A DNA stretch of 36,393 nucleotides from Flavobacterium columnare NBRC 100251 = ATCC 23463 (GTDB lineage Bacteria; Bacteroidota; Bacteroidia; Flavobacteriales; Flavobacteriaceae), in NCBI RefSeq assembly GCF_002530675.1, contig NZ_PCMX01000019.1, forward strand, positions 1-36,393, in the 5' to 3' direction. Made by a program: the position numbers and the translations under genes. Below, in pieces: positions 26,367-36,393 of the stretch; within the stretch, counting starts at the first letter, position 1, and each line of letters starts with the position of its first letter. Below the pieces are notes generated by a model. It saw only the letters and a list, made by a program, of their open reading frames with translations, ran no database searches and had not been told where the DNA came from.

Positions 26367-26765
26367 ATGTATACAGATCCAATTGCGGATTTCTTAACAA
26401 GAATTAGAAATGCTTCGAAAGCAAGCCATAAAGTGGTGGAAATTCCTGCATCTAATTTGAAAAAAGAAATCACAAAAATCTTATTCGATCAAGGTTATAT
26501 CCTTAGCTACAAATTCGAAAATGAGACTGTTCAAGGAACAATCAAAATCGCTTTAAAGTATGATAAAGATACTAAAGAAGCGGTAATCAAGAACATTCAA
26601 AGAATTAGTAAACCAGGTTTACGTAAGTATGCAGGTGCTACTAAATTACCTAGAATCTTAAATGGTTTAGGTGTTGCTATCGTTTCTACTTCAAAAGGAG
26701 TAATGACGGATAAGCAAGCTAGACAATTAAATGTAGGTGGTGAGGTAATTTGTTACGTATACTAA
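26367..26765 (+). CDS. rpsH: 30S ribosomal protein S8
   Basis: S8, 132 residues from [20 protein letters not shown] longer frame begins at a GTG (26331) inside the leader hairpin and is rejected. S8 is a primary binder of 16S helix 21 and, in E. coli, the translational repressor of the spc operon. The C-terminal [26 protein letters not shown] is diagnostic. The structured leader 14 nt upstream makes autoregulation at this gene plausible. Confidence 0.99.
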   Translation: MYTDPIADFLTRIRNASKASHKVVEIPASNLKKEITKILFDQGYILSYKFENETVQGTIKIALKYDKDTKEAVIKNIQRISKPGLRKYAGATKLPRILNGLGVAIVSTSKGVMTDKQARQLNVGGEVICYVY

Positions 26766-26779
26766 AAAAGAGTTAAGAG

Positions 26780-27325
26780 ATGTCAAGAATAGGTAAAAGT
26801 CCAATCGCCATTCCTGCTGGAATAACTGTAGAATTAAAAGATTCAGTTATCACTGTAAAAGGGAAATTAGGGCAACTTTCTCAAGAGATTACTGACAATG
26901 TAACAGTAACAGTTGAAGAAAATCAGGTTCTTGTTTCAAGAGCTGCAGATAGCAAAGAAGAAAGAGCTCAACATGGTTTATTTAGAGCTTTAATCAATAA
27001 CATGATTACTGGTGTATCTACTGGTTTTACAAAAGAATTAGAATTAGTGGGTGTTGGATACCGTGCTTCTAATCAAGGAAATAAACTTGATTTGGCTTTA
27101 GGGTATTCTCATAATATCGTTTTAGAAGTGGCTCCAGAGGTAACTGTGGAAACCGTTTCAGAAAAGGGTAAAAATCCTATTGTAAAGCTAACTTCTTATG
27201 ACAAACAGTTGTTAGGTCAAGTGGCGGCTAAAATCCGCTCTTTCCGTAAGCCTGAACCTTACAAAGGAAAAGGTATTAAGTTTGTAGGTGAAGTATTAAG
27301 AAGAAAAGCAGGTAAATCAGCTTAA
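26780..27325 (+). CDS. rplF: 50S ribosomal protein L6
   Basis: L6, 181 residues, a two-domain protein near the GTPase-associated region. Seen: [20 protein letters not shown], then [20 protein letters not shown] and the C-terminal [18 protein letters not shown]. Normal length; 14 nt after rpsH. Confidence 0.99.
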   Translation: MSRIGKSPIAIPAGITVELKDSVITVKGKLGQLSQEITDNVTVTVEENQVLVSRAADSKEERAQHGLFRALINNMITGVSTGFTKELELVGVGYRASNQGNKLDLALGYSHNIVLEVAPEVTVETVSEKGKNPIVKLTSYDKQLLGQVAAKIRSFRKPEPYKGKGIKFVGEVLRRKAGKSA

Positions 27326-27336
27326 AAAATAAGATT

Positions 27337-27690
27337 ATGTCATTAACAAAATCTGAAAGAAGACAAAGAATACAGTACAGAATCAGAAAGATTGTAAGCG
27401 GAACTGCTGCAAGACCTCGTTTATCTGTATTCAGAAGTAACAAAGAAATCTATGCTCAGCTTATAGATGATGTAAATGGTGTTACATTATTAGCTGCTTC
27501 TTCTCGTGAAAAAGAAGTAGATACTAAAGGTACTAAAGTTGAAGTAGCAGCAGTAGTAGGTAAACTACTTGCTGAAAGAGCTTTAAAAGCAGGTATCGAT
27601 ACAGTAACATTTGATAGAGGTGGTTATTTGTACCACGGTCGTGTTCAATCATTAGCAGAAGGCGCTAGAGCGGCTGGATTAAAATTCTAA
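27337..27690 (+). CDS. rplR: 50S ribosomal protein L18
   Basis: L18, 117 residues, binds 5S rRNA with L5. Diagnostic: [35 protein letters not shown], and the C-terminal [25 protein letters not shown], given here as overlapping short segments. 11 nt after rplF and 6 nt before rpsE. Confidence 0.99.
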   Translation: MSLTKSERRQRIQYRIRKIVSGTAARPRLSVFRSNKEIYAQLIDDVNGVTLLAASSREKEVDTKGTKVEVAAVVGKLLAERALKAGIDTVTFDRGGYLYHGRVQSLAEGARAAGLKF

Positions 27691-27696
27691 GAAATT

Positions 27697-28221
27697 ATGT
27701 ATCATAATTATAAAAACGTAGAACTAGTAAAACCAGGAGGTCTTGAATTAAAAGACCGTTTGGTTAGTGTTAATCGTGTTACTAAAGTTACTAAAGGTGG
27801 TAGAGCATTTGGTTTCTCAGCTATCGTAGTAGTAGGTGACGAGAACGGTGTAGTTGGACACGGATTAGGAAAATCTAAAGACGTTTCTGAAGCTATTGCA
27901 AAAGCAGTAGAAGATGCTAAGAAGAACTTAGTACGTATTCCTTTGAGTGGACAATCAGTGCCTCATGAGCAAAAAGGTAAATTTGGTGGAGCTAGAGTAT
28001 TATTAATGCCAGCTTCTCATGGTACTGGAGTTATTGCGGGTGGTGCTGTACGTGCGGTTCTTGAATCAGTAGGGGTTCACGATGTATTATCTAAATCTCA
28101 AGGTTCTTCTAACCCTCATAATGTGGTAAAAGCTACTTTTGATGCTTTGTTACAAATGAGAAGCGCAGTAACTGTTGCTAAACAAAGAGGAGTATCTTTA
28201 GAGAAAGTATTCAAAGGTTAA
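27697..28221 (+). CDS. rpsE: 30S ribosomal protein S5
   Basis: S5, 174 residues, part of the mRNA entry channel and fidelity centre. The N-terminal double-stranded-RNA-binding-like domain contains [19 protein letters not shown], and the C-terminal domain contains [19 protein letters not shown]. The spectinomycin-binding loop (around VTKGGRAFG) has no deletion. 12 nt before rpmD. Confidence 0.99.
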   Translation: MYHNYKNVELVKPGGLELKDRLVSVNRVTKVTKGGRAFGFSAIVVVGDENGVVGHGLGKSKDVSEAIAKAVEDAKKNLVRIPLSGQSVPHEQKGKFGGARVLLMPASHGTGVIAGGAVRAVLESVGVHDVLSKSQGSSNPHNVVKATFDALLQMRSAVTVAKQRGVSLEKVFKG

Positions 28222-28233
28222 TTCAAGGAAATT

Positions 28234-28416
28234 ATGGCTAAGATATTAGTAAAACAAGTAAGAAGCATTATTAATTGTCCTCAAGATCAAAAGAGAACAA
28301 TGCAAGCTTTAGGACTTCGTAAAATGGGTCAAGTAGTTGAGCATGAAGCAACTCCTGCTATCCTTGGAATGGTAAATAAAGTTAAACACTTAGTTTCTTC
28401 TGAAGAAACTAAATAA
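28234..28416 (+). CDS. rpmD: 50S ribosomal protein L30
   Basis: L30, 60 residues, the small L30 ferredoxin-like fold. Recognised from KILVKQVRSIINCPQDQK and TMQALGLRKMGQVVEHEATP. Positioned between rpsE and rplO as in other spc operons. Confidence 0.98.
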   Translation: MAKILVKQVRSIINCPQDQKRTMQALGLRKMGQVVEHEATPAILGMVNKVKHLVSSEETK

Positions 28417-28428
28417 CAAATGACTGTT

Positions 28429-28881
28429 ATGAATTTAAGTAATTTACAGCCAGCTGAAGGTTCAACACATAACCAAAATAAAAGAGTAGGTAGAGGAGAA
28501 GGTTCTGGTAAAGGTGGTACTGCTGCACGTGGTCACAAAGGAGCTAAATCTCGTTCAGGTTACTCTAAAAAAATTGGTTTTGAAGGAGGTCAGATGCCTC
28601 TTCAAAGACGTGTTCCTAAGTTTGGATTCAAAAATATTAACAGAGTTGAATATCAAGGTGTAAACTTAGATACTTTACAAACTCTAGTTGATAATGGTCT
28701 TGTAACGGATACGGTAGATTTTACTACTTTAGTTGCAAGCCGTTTAGCTACTAAAACTGAAGTTGTTAAAATTTTAGGTAGAGGTGAGCTTAAAGCTAAA
28801 TTAAAAGTTAGTGCACACAAATTCACTGCATCTGCTAAAGCTGCTATCGAAGCGGCTGGTGGAGAAGCTATAGAATTATAA
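28429..28881 (+). CDS. rplO: 50S ribosomal protein L15
   Basis: L15, 150 residues from MNLSNLQPAEGSTHN. Another in-frame ATG three codons upstream (28420) is possible, but the shorter start matches the family. The Gly-rich basic N-terminal part (RVGRGEGSGKGGTAARGHKGA) threads into 23S rRNA, and the globular C-terminus ends ALKAAGG-like in AIEAAGGEAIEL. secY follows after 14 nt. Confidence 0.98.
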   Translation: MNLSNLQPAEGSTHNQNKRVGRGEGSGKGGTAARGHKGAKSRSGYSKKIGFEGGQMPLQRRVPKFGFKNINRVEYQGVNLDTLQTLVDNGLVTDTVDFTTLVASRLATKTEVVKILGRGELKAKLKVSAHKFTASAKAAIEAAGGEAIEL

Positions 28882-28895
28882 ATTTTCTAGACACG

Positions 28896-30242
28896 ATGAA
28901 AAAATTTATTGAATCGTTACAAAACGTTTGGAAAATTGAGGAACTAAGAAACAGAGTCCTATTTACTTTAGGACTCCTGTTAGTTTATCGTTTTGGAGCT
29001 CACGTAACACTACCGGGAATTGATGCAACTCAGTTGCAAGGATTAACTAATCAAACGGATAAGGGTATTGGTTGGTTAATTAACGTATTTACGGGAGGTG
29101 CTTTTTCACAAGCATCTGTTTTTGCGTTGGGTATAATGCCTTATATTTCTGCGTCAATTGTTGTTCAGTTAATGGGAATTGCTATTCCTTATTTACAAAA
29201 ACTACAAAAAGAAGGAGAAAGTGGAAGAAAGAAGATGAACCAAATTACAAGATGGTTAACCATTGGTATCACACTAATTCAAGGGCCTGGTTATATCTAT
29301 AATCTGTACCGTACTTTACCAGGTGAAGCATTTTTACTAGGATTTAATTCATTTGCTTTCTTGTTCTCATCTGTATTAATTTTAACTACAGGTACTTTGT
29401 TTGCTATGTGGTTAGGAGAAAAAATTACAGATAAAGGAATCGGAAACGGTATTTCGTTGTTAATCTTAGTAGGTATTGTTGCTCGTTTACCACAAGCATT
29501 TGCTCAGGAGTTTTCATCTGCTGTTTCTCAAAACAACGGAGGTTTAATGAAGATTGTTGTAGAAATCATCGTGTGGTTACTTGTAATTATTGCCTGTGTT
29601 TTAATGACTATGGCTGTTAGAAAGGTGGCGGTGCAATATGCGCGTCGTACTGTTTCTGGAGACTTAGAGCAGGATTTAATGGGGGGGAATCGTCAGTTTA
29701 TTCCTTTAAAATTAAATGCTTCGGGTGTTATGCCAATCATTTTTGCACAAGCTATTATGTTTATACCTGCTGCTGTGGCTGGTTTATCATCTTCTGAAAC
29801 AGCTCAATCAATCAGTACAAGATTCCAAAACATATTTGGTTGGGAGTATAATTTAGTGTTTGCTACGTTAATTGTAATTTTTACGTACTTTTACACTGCG
29901 ATTACTATGCCAACTACAAGAATGGCTGATGATCTAAAAAGAAGTGGGGGTTTTATTCCAGGGGTTAAACCTGGACTGGAAACAGCAGACTTTTTAGATC
30001 ATGTGATGTCCTTGATTACATTTCCAGGAGCTATTTTCCTAGCATTGTTAGCTGTGTTCCCAGCTATCGTTATGAATGTGTTAGGAGTGCAACAGCAATG
30101 GGCATTGTTCTTTGGTGGTACATCACTCTTGATTTTGGTTGGAGTTGCAATAGATACAATTCAACAAATTAATTCATATTTGTTAAATCAACATTATGAT
30201 GGTTTGATGAAAACGGGTAAAAACAGAAAAGCAGTAGCTTAA
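28896..30242 (+). CDS. secY: Protein translocase subunit SecY
   Basis: Channel subunit of the Sec translocon, 448 residues with ten expected membrane helices. Seen: an N-terminal amphipathic region ([20 protein letters not shown]), the plug region after [25 protein letters not shown] in helix 2, the cytoplasmic loop [22 protein letters not shown] before helix 9, and the basic C-terminus. It is the usual last gene of the spc block. infA follows with a 1-nt gap, with neither adk nor map between. Confidence 0.99.
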   Translation: MKKFIESLQNVWKIEELRNRVLFTLGLLLVYRFGAHVTLPGIDATQLQGLTNQTDKGIGWLINVFTGGAFSQASVFALGIMPYISASIVVQLMGIAIPYLQKLQKEGESGRKKMNQITRWLTIGITLIQGPGYIYNLYRTLPGEAFLLGFNSFAFLFSSVLILTTGTLFAMWLGEKITDKGIGNGISLLILVGIVARLPQAFAQEFSSAVSQNNGGLMKIVVEIIVWLLVIIACVLMTMAVRKVAVQYARRTVSGDLEQDLMGGNRQFIPLKLNASGVMPIIFAQAIMFIPAAVAGLSSSETAQSISTRFQNIFGWEYNLVFATLIVIFTYFYTAITMPTTRMADDLKRSGGFIPGVKPGLETADFLDHVMSLITFPGAIFLALLAVFPAIVMNVLGVQQQWALFFGGTSLLILVGVAIDTIQQINSYLLNQHYDGLMKTGKNRKAVA

Positions 30243-30243
30243 T

Positions 30244-30459
30244 ATGGCAAAACAATCAGCAATTGAACAAGACGGAACAATCATAGAGGCATTGTCAAAT
30301 GCCATGTTCCGAGTAGAGTTAGAAAACGGGCATATTGTAATTGCTCACATTTCTGGAAAAATGCGTATGCACTACATCAAATTGTTACCTGGTGACAAAG
30401 TGAAACTGGAAATGAGCCCTTACGATTTGTCTAAAGCAAGAATTACTTATAGATACTAA
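30244..30459 (+). CDS. infA: Translation initiation factor IF-1
   Basis: IF-1, 71 residues, a single S1-like OB fold that blocks the A site during initiation. Diagnostic: [39 protein letters not shown] and the [22 protein letters not shown] end, quoted in part. One nucleotide separates it from secY and one from rpmJ. Confidence 0.98.
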   Translation: MAKQSAIEQDGTIIEALSNAMFRVELENGHIVIAHISGKMRMHYIKLLPGDKVKLEMSPYDLSKARITYRY

Positions 30460-30460
30460 A

Positions 30461-30577
30461 ATGAAAGTAAGAGCATCAATTAAGAAGAGAAGTGCAGAAT
30501 GCATTATCGTTCGTAGAAAAGGAAGACTATACGTTATTAACAAAAAGAATCCTAGATTTAAACAAAGACAAGGATAA
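30461..30577 (+). CDS. rpmJ: 50S ribosomal protein L36, zinc-independent type
   Basis: A 38-codon gene reading [20 protein letters not shown], then [18 protein letters not shown]. It lies exactly between infA (1 nt) and rpsM (2 nt). The zinc-binding set of standard L36 (Cys11, Cys14, Cys27, His33) is reduced to Cys14, with Ser, Asn and Phe at the other three positions, so this is the C-minus form that cannot bind zinc. Final protein of the 50S peptidyl-transferase domain assembly. Confidence 0.97.
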   Translation: MKVRASIKKRSAECIIVRRKGRLYVINKKNPRFKQRQG

Positions 30578-30579
30578 TT

Positions 30580-30954
30580 ATGGCAAGAATAGCAGGGGTA
30601 GATATACCTAAAAACAAAAGAGGTGTCATCGCTTTGACATATATCTTCGGAATTGGAAAAAGCAGAGCTATCGAAATTTTAGAGAAAGCTCAAGTAAGCC
30701 AAGATAAAAAAGTTCAAGAATGGAATGACGACGAGATCGGAGCTATCCGTGAAGCGGTTTCTTATTACAAAATTGAAGGAGAATTACGTTCTGAAACTTC
30801 ATTAAACATCAAACGTTTAATGGATATTGGATGTTACAGAGGTATCCGTCACAGATCTGGTCTTCCTTTAAGAGGTCAAAGAACTAAGAACAATTCTAGA
30901 ACAAGAAAAGGTAAAAGAAAAACTGTTGCTAACAAGAAGAAAGCAACTAAATAA
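30580..30954 (+). CDS. rpsM: 30S ribosomal protein S13
   Basis: S13, 124 residues, head protein forming inter-subunit bridges with L5 and contacting P-site tRNA by its basic tail. Seen: [30 protein letters not shown] helix-two-turn-helix, [20 protein letters not shown] and the Lys-rich end. First gene of the alpha cluster, contiguous with rpmJ. Confidence 0.99.
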   Translation: MARIAGVDIPKNKRGVIALTYIFGIGKSRAIEILEKAQVSQDKKVQEWNDDEIGAIREAVSYYKIEGELRSETSLNIKRLMDIGCYRGIRHRSGLPLRGQRTKNNSRTRKGKRKTVANKKKATK

Positions 30955-30965
30955 TAATTAGTAAT

Positions 30966-31349
30966 ATGGCGAAAGCAAATACAAAAAAACGTAAAGTTGT
31001 TGTTGAGTCTACTGGTGAGGCACACGTAAGTTCAACTTTTAACAACATCATTATTTCTTTAACAAATAAGAAAGGTGAAGTTGTTGCTTGGTCATCTGCT
31101 GGTAAAATGGGCTTCAGAGGTTCTAAAAAGAATACTCCGTATGCAGCTCAAATGGCAGCTGAAGACTGTTCAAAAGTTGCTTTAGAAGCTGGTCTTAAAA
31201 AAGTAAAAGTGTTCGTTAAAGGACCTGGAAACGGAAGAGAATCAGCTATCCGCTCAATCCATAATTCAGGTATAGAAGTAACTGAGATCATTGACGTTAC
31301 TCCAATGCCACACAACGGATGTCGTCCTCCAAAAAGACGTAGAGTTTAA
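30966..31349 (+). CDS. rpsK: 30S ribosomal protein S11
   Basis: S11, 127 residues, platform protein near the mRNA exit channel. Diagnostic segments: [40 protein letters not shown] and the end [18 protein letters not shown] 96-nt gap with folded-RNA character separates it from rpsD. Confidence 0.99.
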   Translation: MAKANTKKRKVVVESTGEAHVSSTFNNIIISLTNKKGEVVAWSSAGKMGFRGSKKNTPYAAQMAAEDCSKVALEAGLKKVKVFVKGPGNGRESAIRSIHNSGIEVTEIIDVTPMPHNGCRPPKRRRV

Positions 31350-31375
31350 TTTTTTTATATTATTTAAGTATAACT

Positions 31376-31430
31376 AGGTTGGTACATGAGTGCGGAGGAT
31401 TTATTAGACCTGAATTCGCAATTTCAACCT
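31376..31430 (+). ncRNA. Candidate S4 ribosomal leader upstream of rpsD
   Basis: Nested complementary segments: AGGTTG (31376-31381) with CAACCT (31425-31430), TGCG (31391-31394) with CGCA (31417-31420), and AGG (31396-31398) with CCT (31409-31411). It ends 15 nt before the rpsD ATG. I recall an S4-Flavobacteria leader motif from comparative genomics at this site; not verified here. Confidence 0.6.
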
Positions 31431-31445
31431 TAAACAATTTTTAAA

Positions 31446-32051
31446 ATGGCAAGATATACTGGTCCTAAAACTAAAATTGCTCGTAAGTTTGGCGAAGCAA
31501 TCTTCGGAGATGACAGAGCCTTCGAAAAGAGAAATTACCCTCCAGGGCAACACGGTTTAGCTAAAAAAAGAGGTAAAAAATCTGAATATGCTATCCAGTT
31601 AATGGAAAAACAAAAAGCTAAATATACCTATGGTATTTTAGAAAAGCAATTCAGAAATTTATTCGAAAAAGCTTCTGCTGCTTCTGGTGTAACAGGTGAA
31701 ATCCTTTTACAATTATGTGAAGCTCGTTTAGATAATGTAGTTTACAGAATGGGTGTGGCACCTTCAAGAAGAGCTGCTAGACAAATTGTAACTCACAGAC
31801 ATATTACAGTAAATGGTGAAGTGGTTAACGTTCCTTCTTACCATTTAAAACCAGGTGACAAAGTTGCTGTTCGTGAAAAATCTAAATCTTTAGAATCAAT
31901 CGAACGTTCTTTAGCTGCTGCTTCTCAAGTGTATGAGTGGATCGTATGGAATAACGATACGAAAGAAGGTACTTTTGTATCAGTTCCTCAAAGACTACAA
32001 ATCCCTGAGAACATTAAAGAACAACTAATTGTCGAATTGTACAACAAATAA
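31446..32051 (+). CDS. rpsD: 30S ribosomal protein S4
   Basis: S4, 201 residues, primary binder of the 16S 5' domain five-way junction. [17 protein letters not shown] opens the protein, the NYPPGQHG motif follows, and the S4 RNA-binding domain is [20 protein letters not shown] through [16 protein letters not shown]. There is no N-terminal Cys cluster, so it is zinc-free. S4 is the known repressor of the alpha operon in E. coli, which fits the folded leader just upstream. Confidence 0.99.
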   Translation: MARYTGPKTKIARKFGEAIFGDDRAFEKRNYPPGQHGLAKKRGKKSEYAIQLMEKQKAKYTYGILEKQFRNLFEKASAASGVTGEILLQLCEARLDNVVYRMGVAPSRRAARQIVTHRHITVNGEVVNVPSYHLKPGDKVAVREKSKSLESIERSLAAASQVYEWIVWNNDTKEGTFVSVPQRLQIPENIKEQLIVELYNK

Positions 32052-32076
32052 TAATAATTGACATCAGTCGAAATTT

Positions 32077-33069
32077 ATGGCAATATTTAATTTTCAGAAG
32101 CCCGATAAAGTTATCATGATCGATTCTACTGATTTCGAAGGAAAATTCGAATTCAGACCTCTTGAACCAGGTTACGGATTGACTGTTGGTAACGCTTTAA
32201 GAAGAGTTTTACTTTCTGCTCTTGAGGGTTATGCTATCACTTCTATTCGTATCGAAGGAGTGGATCATGAGTTCTCTACTATACCTGGTGTTGTAGAAGA
32301 CGTAACTGAAATTATCCTTAACTTAAAACAAGTACGTTTTAAACGTCAAATTGAAGATATCGATAACGAATCAGTTTCTATTTCTTTATCAGGTAAAGAT
32401 CAAATTACTGCTGGTGATTTTCAAAAATTTATTTCAGGTTTCCAAGTGTTAAATCCTGAATTAGTAATTTGTAATTTAGACAGCAATGTAAATTTGAACA
32501 TGGAAATGACCATCGAAAAAGGTCGTGGTTATGTTCCAGCAGAGGAAAACAAAAAACAAAATGCTGCAATCGGTACTATATTTACTGATTCTATCTTTAC
32601 ACCTGTAAAGAATGTGAAGTACGCTATTGAAAACTTCCGTGTTGAGCAAAAAACGGATTATGAAAAATTAGTTTTTGAAATAAAAACAGATGGTTCTATC
32701 CATCCTAAAGATGCTCTAACTGAAGCGGCTAAGGTATTAATTCACCATTTTATGTTATTCTCTGATGAGAGAATCACTCTTGAGGCTGATGAAATTGCTC
32801 AAACAGAATCATATGATGAGGAATCATTACATATGAGACAGTTATTGAAAACTAAATTAGTTGATATGGACTTATCTGTAAGAGCATTAAACTGCTTAAA
32901 GGCTGCTGAAGTTGATACATTAGGAGACTTAGTATCGTTCAACAAACATGACTTAATGAAGTTCCGTAACTTTGGTAAAAAATCATTAACTGAGCTTGAT
33001 GAATTAGTAGCCAATAAGAACTTAACGTTCGGAATGGATTTGTCAAAATATAAGTTAGATAAAGAATAA
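32077..33069 (+). CDS. rpoA: DNA-directed RNA polymerase subunit alpha
   Basis: RNA polymerase alpha, 330 residues. The N-terminal assembly domain (about 1-230) has [20 protein letters not shown] for dimerisation; a linker follows (about 230-255), then the C-terminal DNA-binding domain ([21 protein letters not shown]). That domain retains the Arg, Asn and Cys equivalent to E. coli Arg265, Asn268 and Cys269 in contact with UP elements. 25 nt after rpsD; a 62-nt folded gap precedes rplQ. Confidence 0.99.
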   Translation: MAIFNFQKPDKVIMIDSTDFEGKFEFRPLEPGYGLTVGNALRRVLLSALEGYAITSIRIEGVDHEFSTIPGVVEDVTEIILNLKQVRFKRQIEDIDNESVSISLSGKDQITAGDFQKFISGFQVLNPELVICNLDSNVNLNMEMTIEKGRGYVPAEENKKQNAAIGTIFTDSIFTPVKNVKYAIENFRVEQKTDYEKLVFEIKTDGSIHPKDALTEAAKVLIHHFMLFSDERITLEADEIAQTESYDEESLHMRQLLKTKLVDMDLSVRALNCLKAAEVDTLGDLVSFNKHDLMKFRNFGKKSLTELDELVANKNLTFGMDLSKYKLDKE

Positions 33070-33073
33070 TAGT

Positions 33074-33115
33074 CTTCATATTTTGCTCTCCAAAGTGGAT
33101 TGATGCAAGATGAAG
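33074..33115 (+). promoter_or_regulatory. Structured leader hairpin between rpoA and rplQ
   Basis: Three colinear helices: CTTCAT (33074-33079) with ATGAAG (33110-33115), TTGC (33083-33086) with GCAA (33105-33108), and TCCA (33089-33092) with TGGA (33096-33099), capped by AAG. No T-run follows. It ends 16 nt before the rplQ ATG. Confidence 0.5.
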
Positions 33116-33131
33116 TTTAAAAAGCAACGTC

Positions 33132-33614
33132 ATGAGACACGGAAAAAAAGTAAACCATTTAAGCAGACAGGCTGGACATAGAAAAGCTATGTTAGCTAAT
33201 ATGGCTTGTTCATTAATCGAACATAAACGTATTAATACAACTGTTGCTAAAGCTAAAGCGCTTAAACAATTTGTTGAGCCATTAGTAACAAAATCTAAAG
33301 AAGATACAACTCATAATCGTCGTACAGTTTTCGCTTACTTAAGAAATAAATATGCGGTTACTGAATTATTCAGAGATGTAGCTGCTAAAGTAGGTGACCG
33401 TCCAGGAGGATACACTCGTATCATCAAATTGGGGAACCGTTTAGGAGATAACGCTGATATGGCAATGATTGAGTTAGTGGATTTTAACGAAATCTACAAC
33501 GGTGGTAAAAAAGAGGTTAAAAAAGCGAAAAGCCGCCGTGGTAGTAAAGCTAAAAAATCTGAATCTGCTGCTGAAACTCCTGCAACTGAAGAATCTTCTG
33601 AATCTGCAGAATAA
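33132..33614 (+). CDS. rplQ: 50S ribosomal protein L17 with acidic C-terminal tail
   Basis: L17, 160 residues; the conserved core ([20 protein letters not shown] to about residue 118, ending near [11 protein letters not shown]) is the usual length. The remaining ~40 residues form a low-complexity tail, first Lys/Arg-rich ([17 protein letters not shown]) and then Glu/Ser/Ala-rich ([18 protein letters not shown]). Last gene of the ribosomal block; a strong terminator follows. Confidence 0.98.
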   Translation: MRHGKKVNHLSRQAGHRKAMLANMACSLIEHKRINTTVAKAKALKQFVEPLVTKSKEDTTHNRRTVFAYLRNKYAVTELFRDVAAKVGDRPGGYTRIIKLGNRLGDNADMAMIELVDFNEIYNGGKKEVKKAKSRRGSKAKKSESAAETPATEESSESAE

Positions 33615-33640
33615 TATGATGCTCAATTCATAAATATAAA

Positions 33641-33675
33641 AAAGGATAAACTTTTTGGTTTATCCTTTTTTTTTT
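33641..33675 (+). terminator. Intrinsic terminator of the ribosomal-protein operon
   Basis: An 11-bp perfect stem (AAAGGATAAAC at 33641-33651 with GTTTATCCTTT at 33658-33668), a 6-nt loop and a T-run from 33666 to 33675. It lies 27 nt after the rplQ stop. Confidence 0.92.
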
Positions 33676-33686
33676 GAATAAATTTG
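33654..33686 (+). promoter_or_regulatory. Candidate carA promoter
   Basis: TAAATTTG (33679-33686) matches the -7 consensus, with TTTG (33654-33657) 21 nt upstream in the terminator loop. The predicted start is about 33690, giving a 14-nt leader. Confidence 0.65.
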
Positions 33687-33703
33687 TCAAACTTTTTTAA
33701 ACA

Positions 33704-34816
33704 ATGCAACACACAACAAAACAGTCTGCCATCTTACTTCTGGCAGACGGAACAATTTTTCATGGTAAATCTGTAGGGATTTCAGGTAAAACTTTTGGAG
33801 AAGTTTGTTTTAATACTGGAACTACAGGATACCAAGAAATTTTTACCGATCCTTCTTATTTTGGGCAAATCATGGTGACTACCAATGCACATATTGGGAA
33901 TTATGGGGTTAATGGAAATGAAGTAGAATCAGATAAAATTATGATTTCAGGATTGGTTTGTAAAAATTTCTCAGCTTTCCATTCACGTTCTGATTCTGAA
34001 AGTAATCTTTTTGATTACTTTAAAAAGGAAAATTTAATCTGTATTTCTGATGTTGATACACGTGCTTTAGTGAGTTATATACGTGATCATGGTGCCCAAA
34101 ATGCAGTCATTTGTACAGATGGTACACCTGTAGAAGAATTAAAGCAACTGTTAGCAGCTACTCCAGATATGAAAGGATTGGAATTAGCATCTAAAGTATC
34201 TACTACAGAACCTTATTTTTATGGTGATGAAAATGCAACGTATAAAATTTCAGCCTTAGATTTAGGAATTAAAAAAAATATTCTACGCAATTTGGCAAAA
34301 CGGGATTGTTATATCAAAGTTTTTCCTTATAACGCTTCTTTTGAAGATTTAAAAGGTTTTAATCCTGATGGTTTTTTCTTGTCTAATGGTCCTGGTGATC
34401 CAGATCCTCTTTATAGTGCACAGGAAGTAGCTCGTCAAATATTAAATGAAAATAAACCCTTATTCGGTATTTGTTTAGGTCACCAAGTAATTGCATTAGC
34501 TAATGGTGTATCTACTTATAAAATGTTTAATGGTCACCGTGGAATTAACCACCCTGTAAAAAATTTAATTACTGGTAAAGGAGAAATTACTTCACAAAAT
34601 CATGGTTTTGCCGTGAATAGAGAAGAATTAGAACAACATGCAGACTTAGAAATCACACACGAACACTTAAATGACGGTACGGTTGCAGGCATGAGAATAA
34701 TAAATAAAAATTGTTTTTCAGTTCAATATCATCCAGAAGCCAGTCCAGGGCCACATGACTCTTCTTATTTGTTTGATCAATTTATTGAAAATATAAAAGA
34801 ATATAAAATTAAATAA
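33704..34816 (+). CDS. carA: Carbamoyl-phosphate synthase small subunit (glutaminase)
   Basis: CarA, 370 residues, hydrolyses glutamine to supply ammonia for carbamoyl phosphate (arginine and pyrimidine synthesis). The N-terminal CPSase domain runs from SAILLLADGTIFHGKSVG to about residue 150 (NTGTTGYQEIFTDPSY visible). The C-terminal class I glutamine amidotransferase domain has the nucleophile in LFGICLGHQVIALA and the His/Glu in FSVQYHPEASPGP; SNGPGDPDPL is the usual oxyanion-region motif. The large subunit carB is not in the window, so the enzyme must be completed from elsewhere. Confidence 0.98.
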   Translation: MQHTTKQSAILLLADGTIFHGKSVGISGKTFGEVCFNTGTTGYQEIFTDPSYFGQIMVTTNAHIGNYGVNGNEVESDKIMISGLVCKNFSAFHSRSDSESNLFDYFKKENLICISDVDTRALVSYIRDHGAQNAVICTDGTPVEELKQLLAATPDMKGLELASKVSTTEPYFYGDENATYKISALDLGIKKNILRNLAKRDCYIKVFPYNASFEDLKGFNPDGFFLSNGPGDPDPLYSAQEVARQILNENKPLFGICLGHQVIALANGVSTYKMFNGHRGINHPVKNLITGKGEITSQNHGFAVNREELEQHADLEITHEHLNDGTVAGMRIINKNCFSVQYHPEASPGPHDSSYLFDQFIENIKEYKIK

Positions 34817-34822
34817 TAACTA

Positions 34823-36163
<1,341 letters not shown>

Positions 36164-36182
36164 TTTATTTTTGAATGTTTAG

Positions 36183-36218
36183 AAAATCCTGAGTGCTAAA
36201 AGTACTCAGGATTTTTTT
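36183..36218 (+). terminator. Intrinsic terminator after eno
   Basis: A 12-bp stem (36183-36194 with 36204-36215, core CCTGAGT/ACTCAGG) with a 9-nt loop and a 7-T run (36212-36218), 20 nt after the eno stop. Confidence 0.93.
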
Positions 36219-36393
36219 GTTTGTACGTGCTGTAAATGGTTCCAGACTTTGTATTACGTTAATAAAAAGAAGAAATATTTGGCTTACATAAAAAATGTGG
36301 GGAAGGGTAGTGTATTAAAAAGTGTGTAAAACATTTTTATAATCAATATTTCAATGTTCAAAATAAGATAAAGTGTAATAGTTAATATTTAAT

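Overview
The window looks like a chromosomal segment from a flavobacterium (phylum Bacteroidota, family Flavobacteriaceae or close kin). The DNA is AT-rich. Clear promoters carry the Bacteroidota -7 element TAnnTTTG, two of them with TTTG exactly 19 nt upstream. A SusC/SusD outer-membrane pair is present, and most starts have no strong Shine-Dalgarno sequence. The ribosomal proteins resemble those I remember from Flavobacterium. I could run no database search, so the family names rest on motif recognition.

Layout. (1) 85-4602, plus strand: a RadC-like protein, then a tightly packed LolD-like ATPase, an FtsX-like permease with a His-rich insert and a small exported Cys protein. These are followed by a YjjG-type HAD nucleotidase and an exported protein of unknown function. 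(2) 4749-9799: a minus-strand putative regulator divergent from a secreted papain-like cysteine protease lipoprotein, then rarA (minus), a rhomboid protease (plus) and the rRNA methyltransferase rlmB (minus). (3) 9865-16285, minus strand: a susD/susC pair behind its own -7 box, and an Omp85/TamA-like outer-membrane protein. (4) 16456-33614, plus strand: the str, S10, spc and alpha ribosomal-protein clusters almost without interruption, in the order rpsL-rpsG-fusA-rpsJ // rplC-D-W-B-rpsS-rplV-rpsC-rplP-rpmC-rpsQ-rplN-X-E-rpsN // rpsH-rplF-R-rpsE-rpmD-rplO-secY-infA-rpmJ-rpsM-rpsK // rpsD-rpoA // rplQ. The // marks are the few gaps of about 60-115 nt, and each of them holds RNA-like structure or a promoter. 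(5) 33704-36163: carA and eno, each followed by an inverted repeat or terminator.

Most of the window is housekeeping. The parts worth a second look are the noncoding gaps in the ribosomal block: a 5'-terminal hairpin before rpsL, a period-7 repeat between rpsL and rpsG, an 18-bp-arm palindrome containing a promoter between rpsJ and rplC, and structured leaders before rpsH, rpsD and rplQ. The possible metal-linked ABC cassette at 769-3051 and the divergent regulator/protease pair at 4749-6723 are also of interest. No tRNA, rRNA, CRISPR array, insertion sequence or phage gene was seen. No gene-free stretch exceeds 300 bases; the longest is the right edge (36164-36393), which holds the eno terminator and nothing else I recognise.
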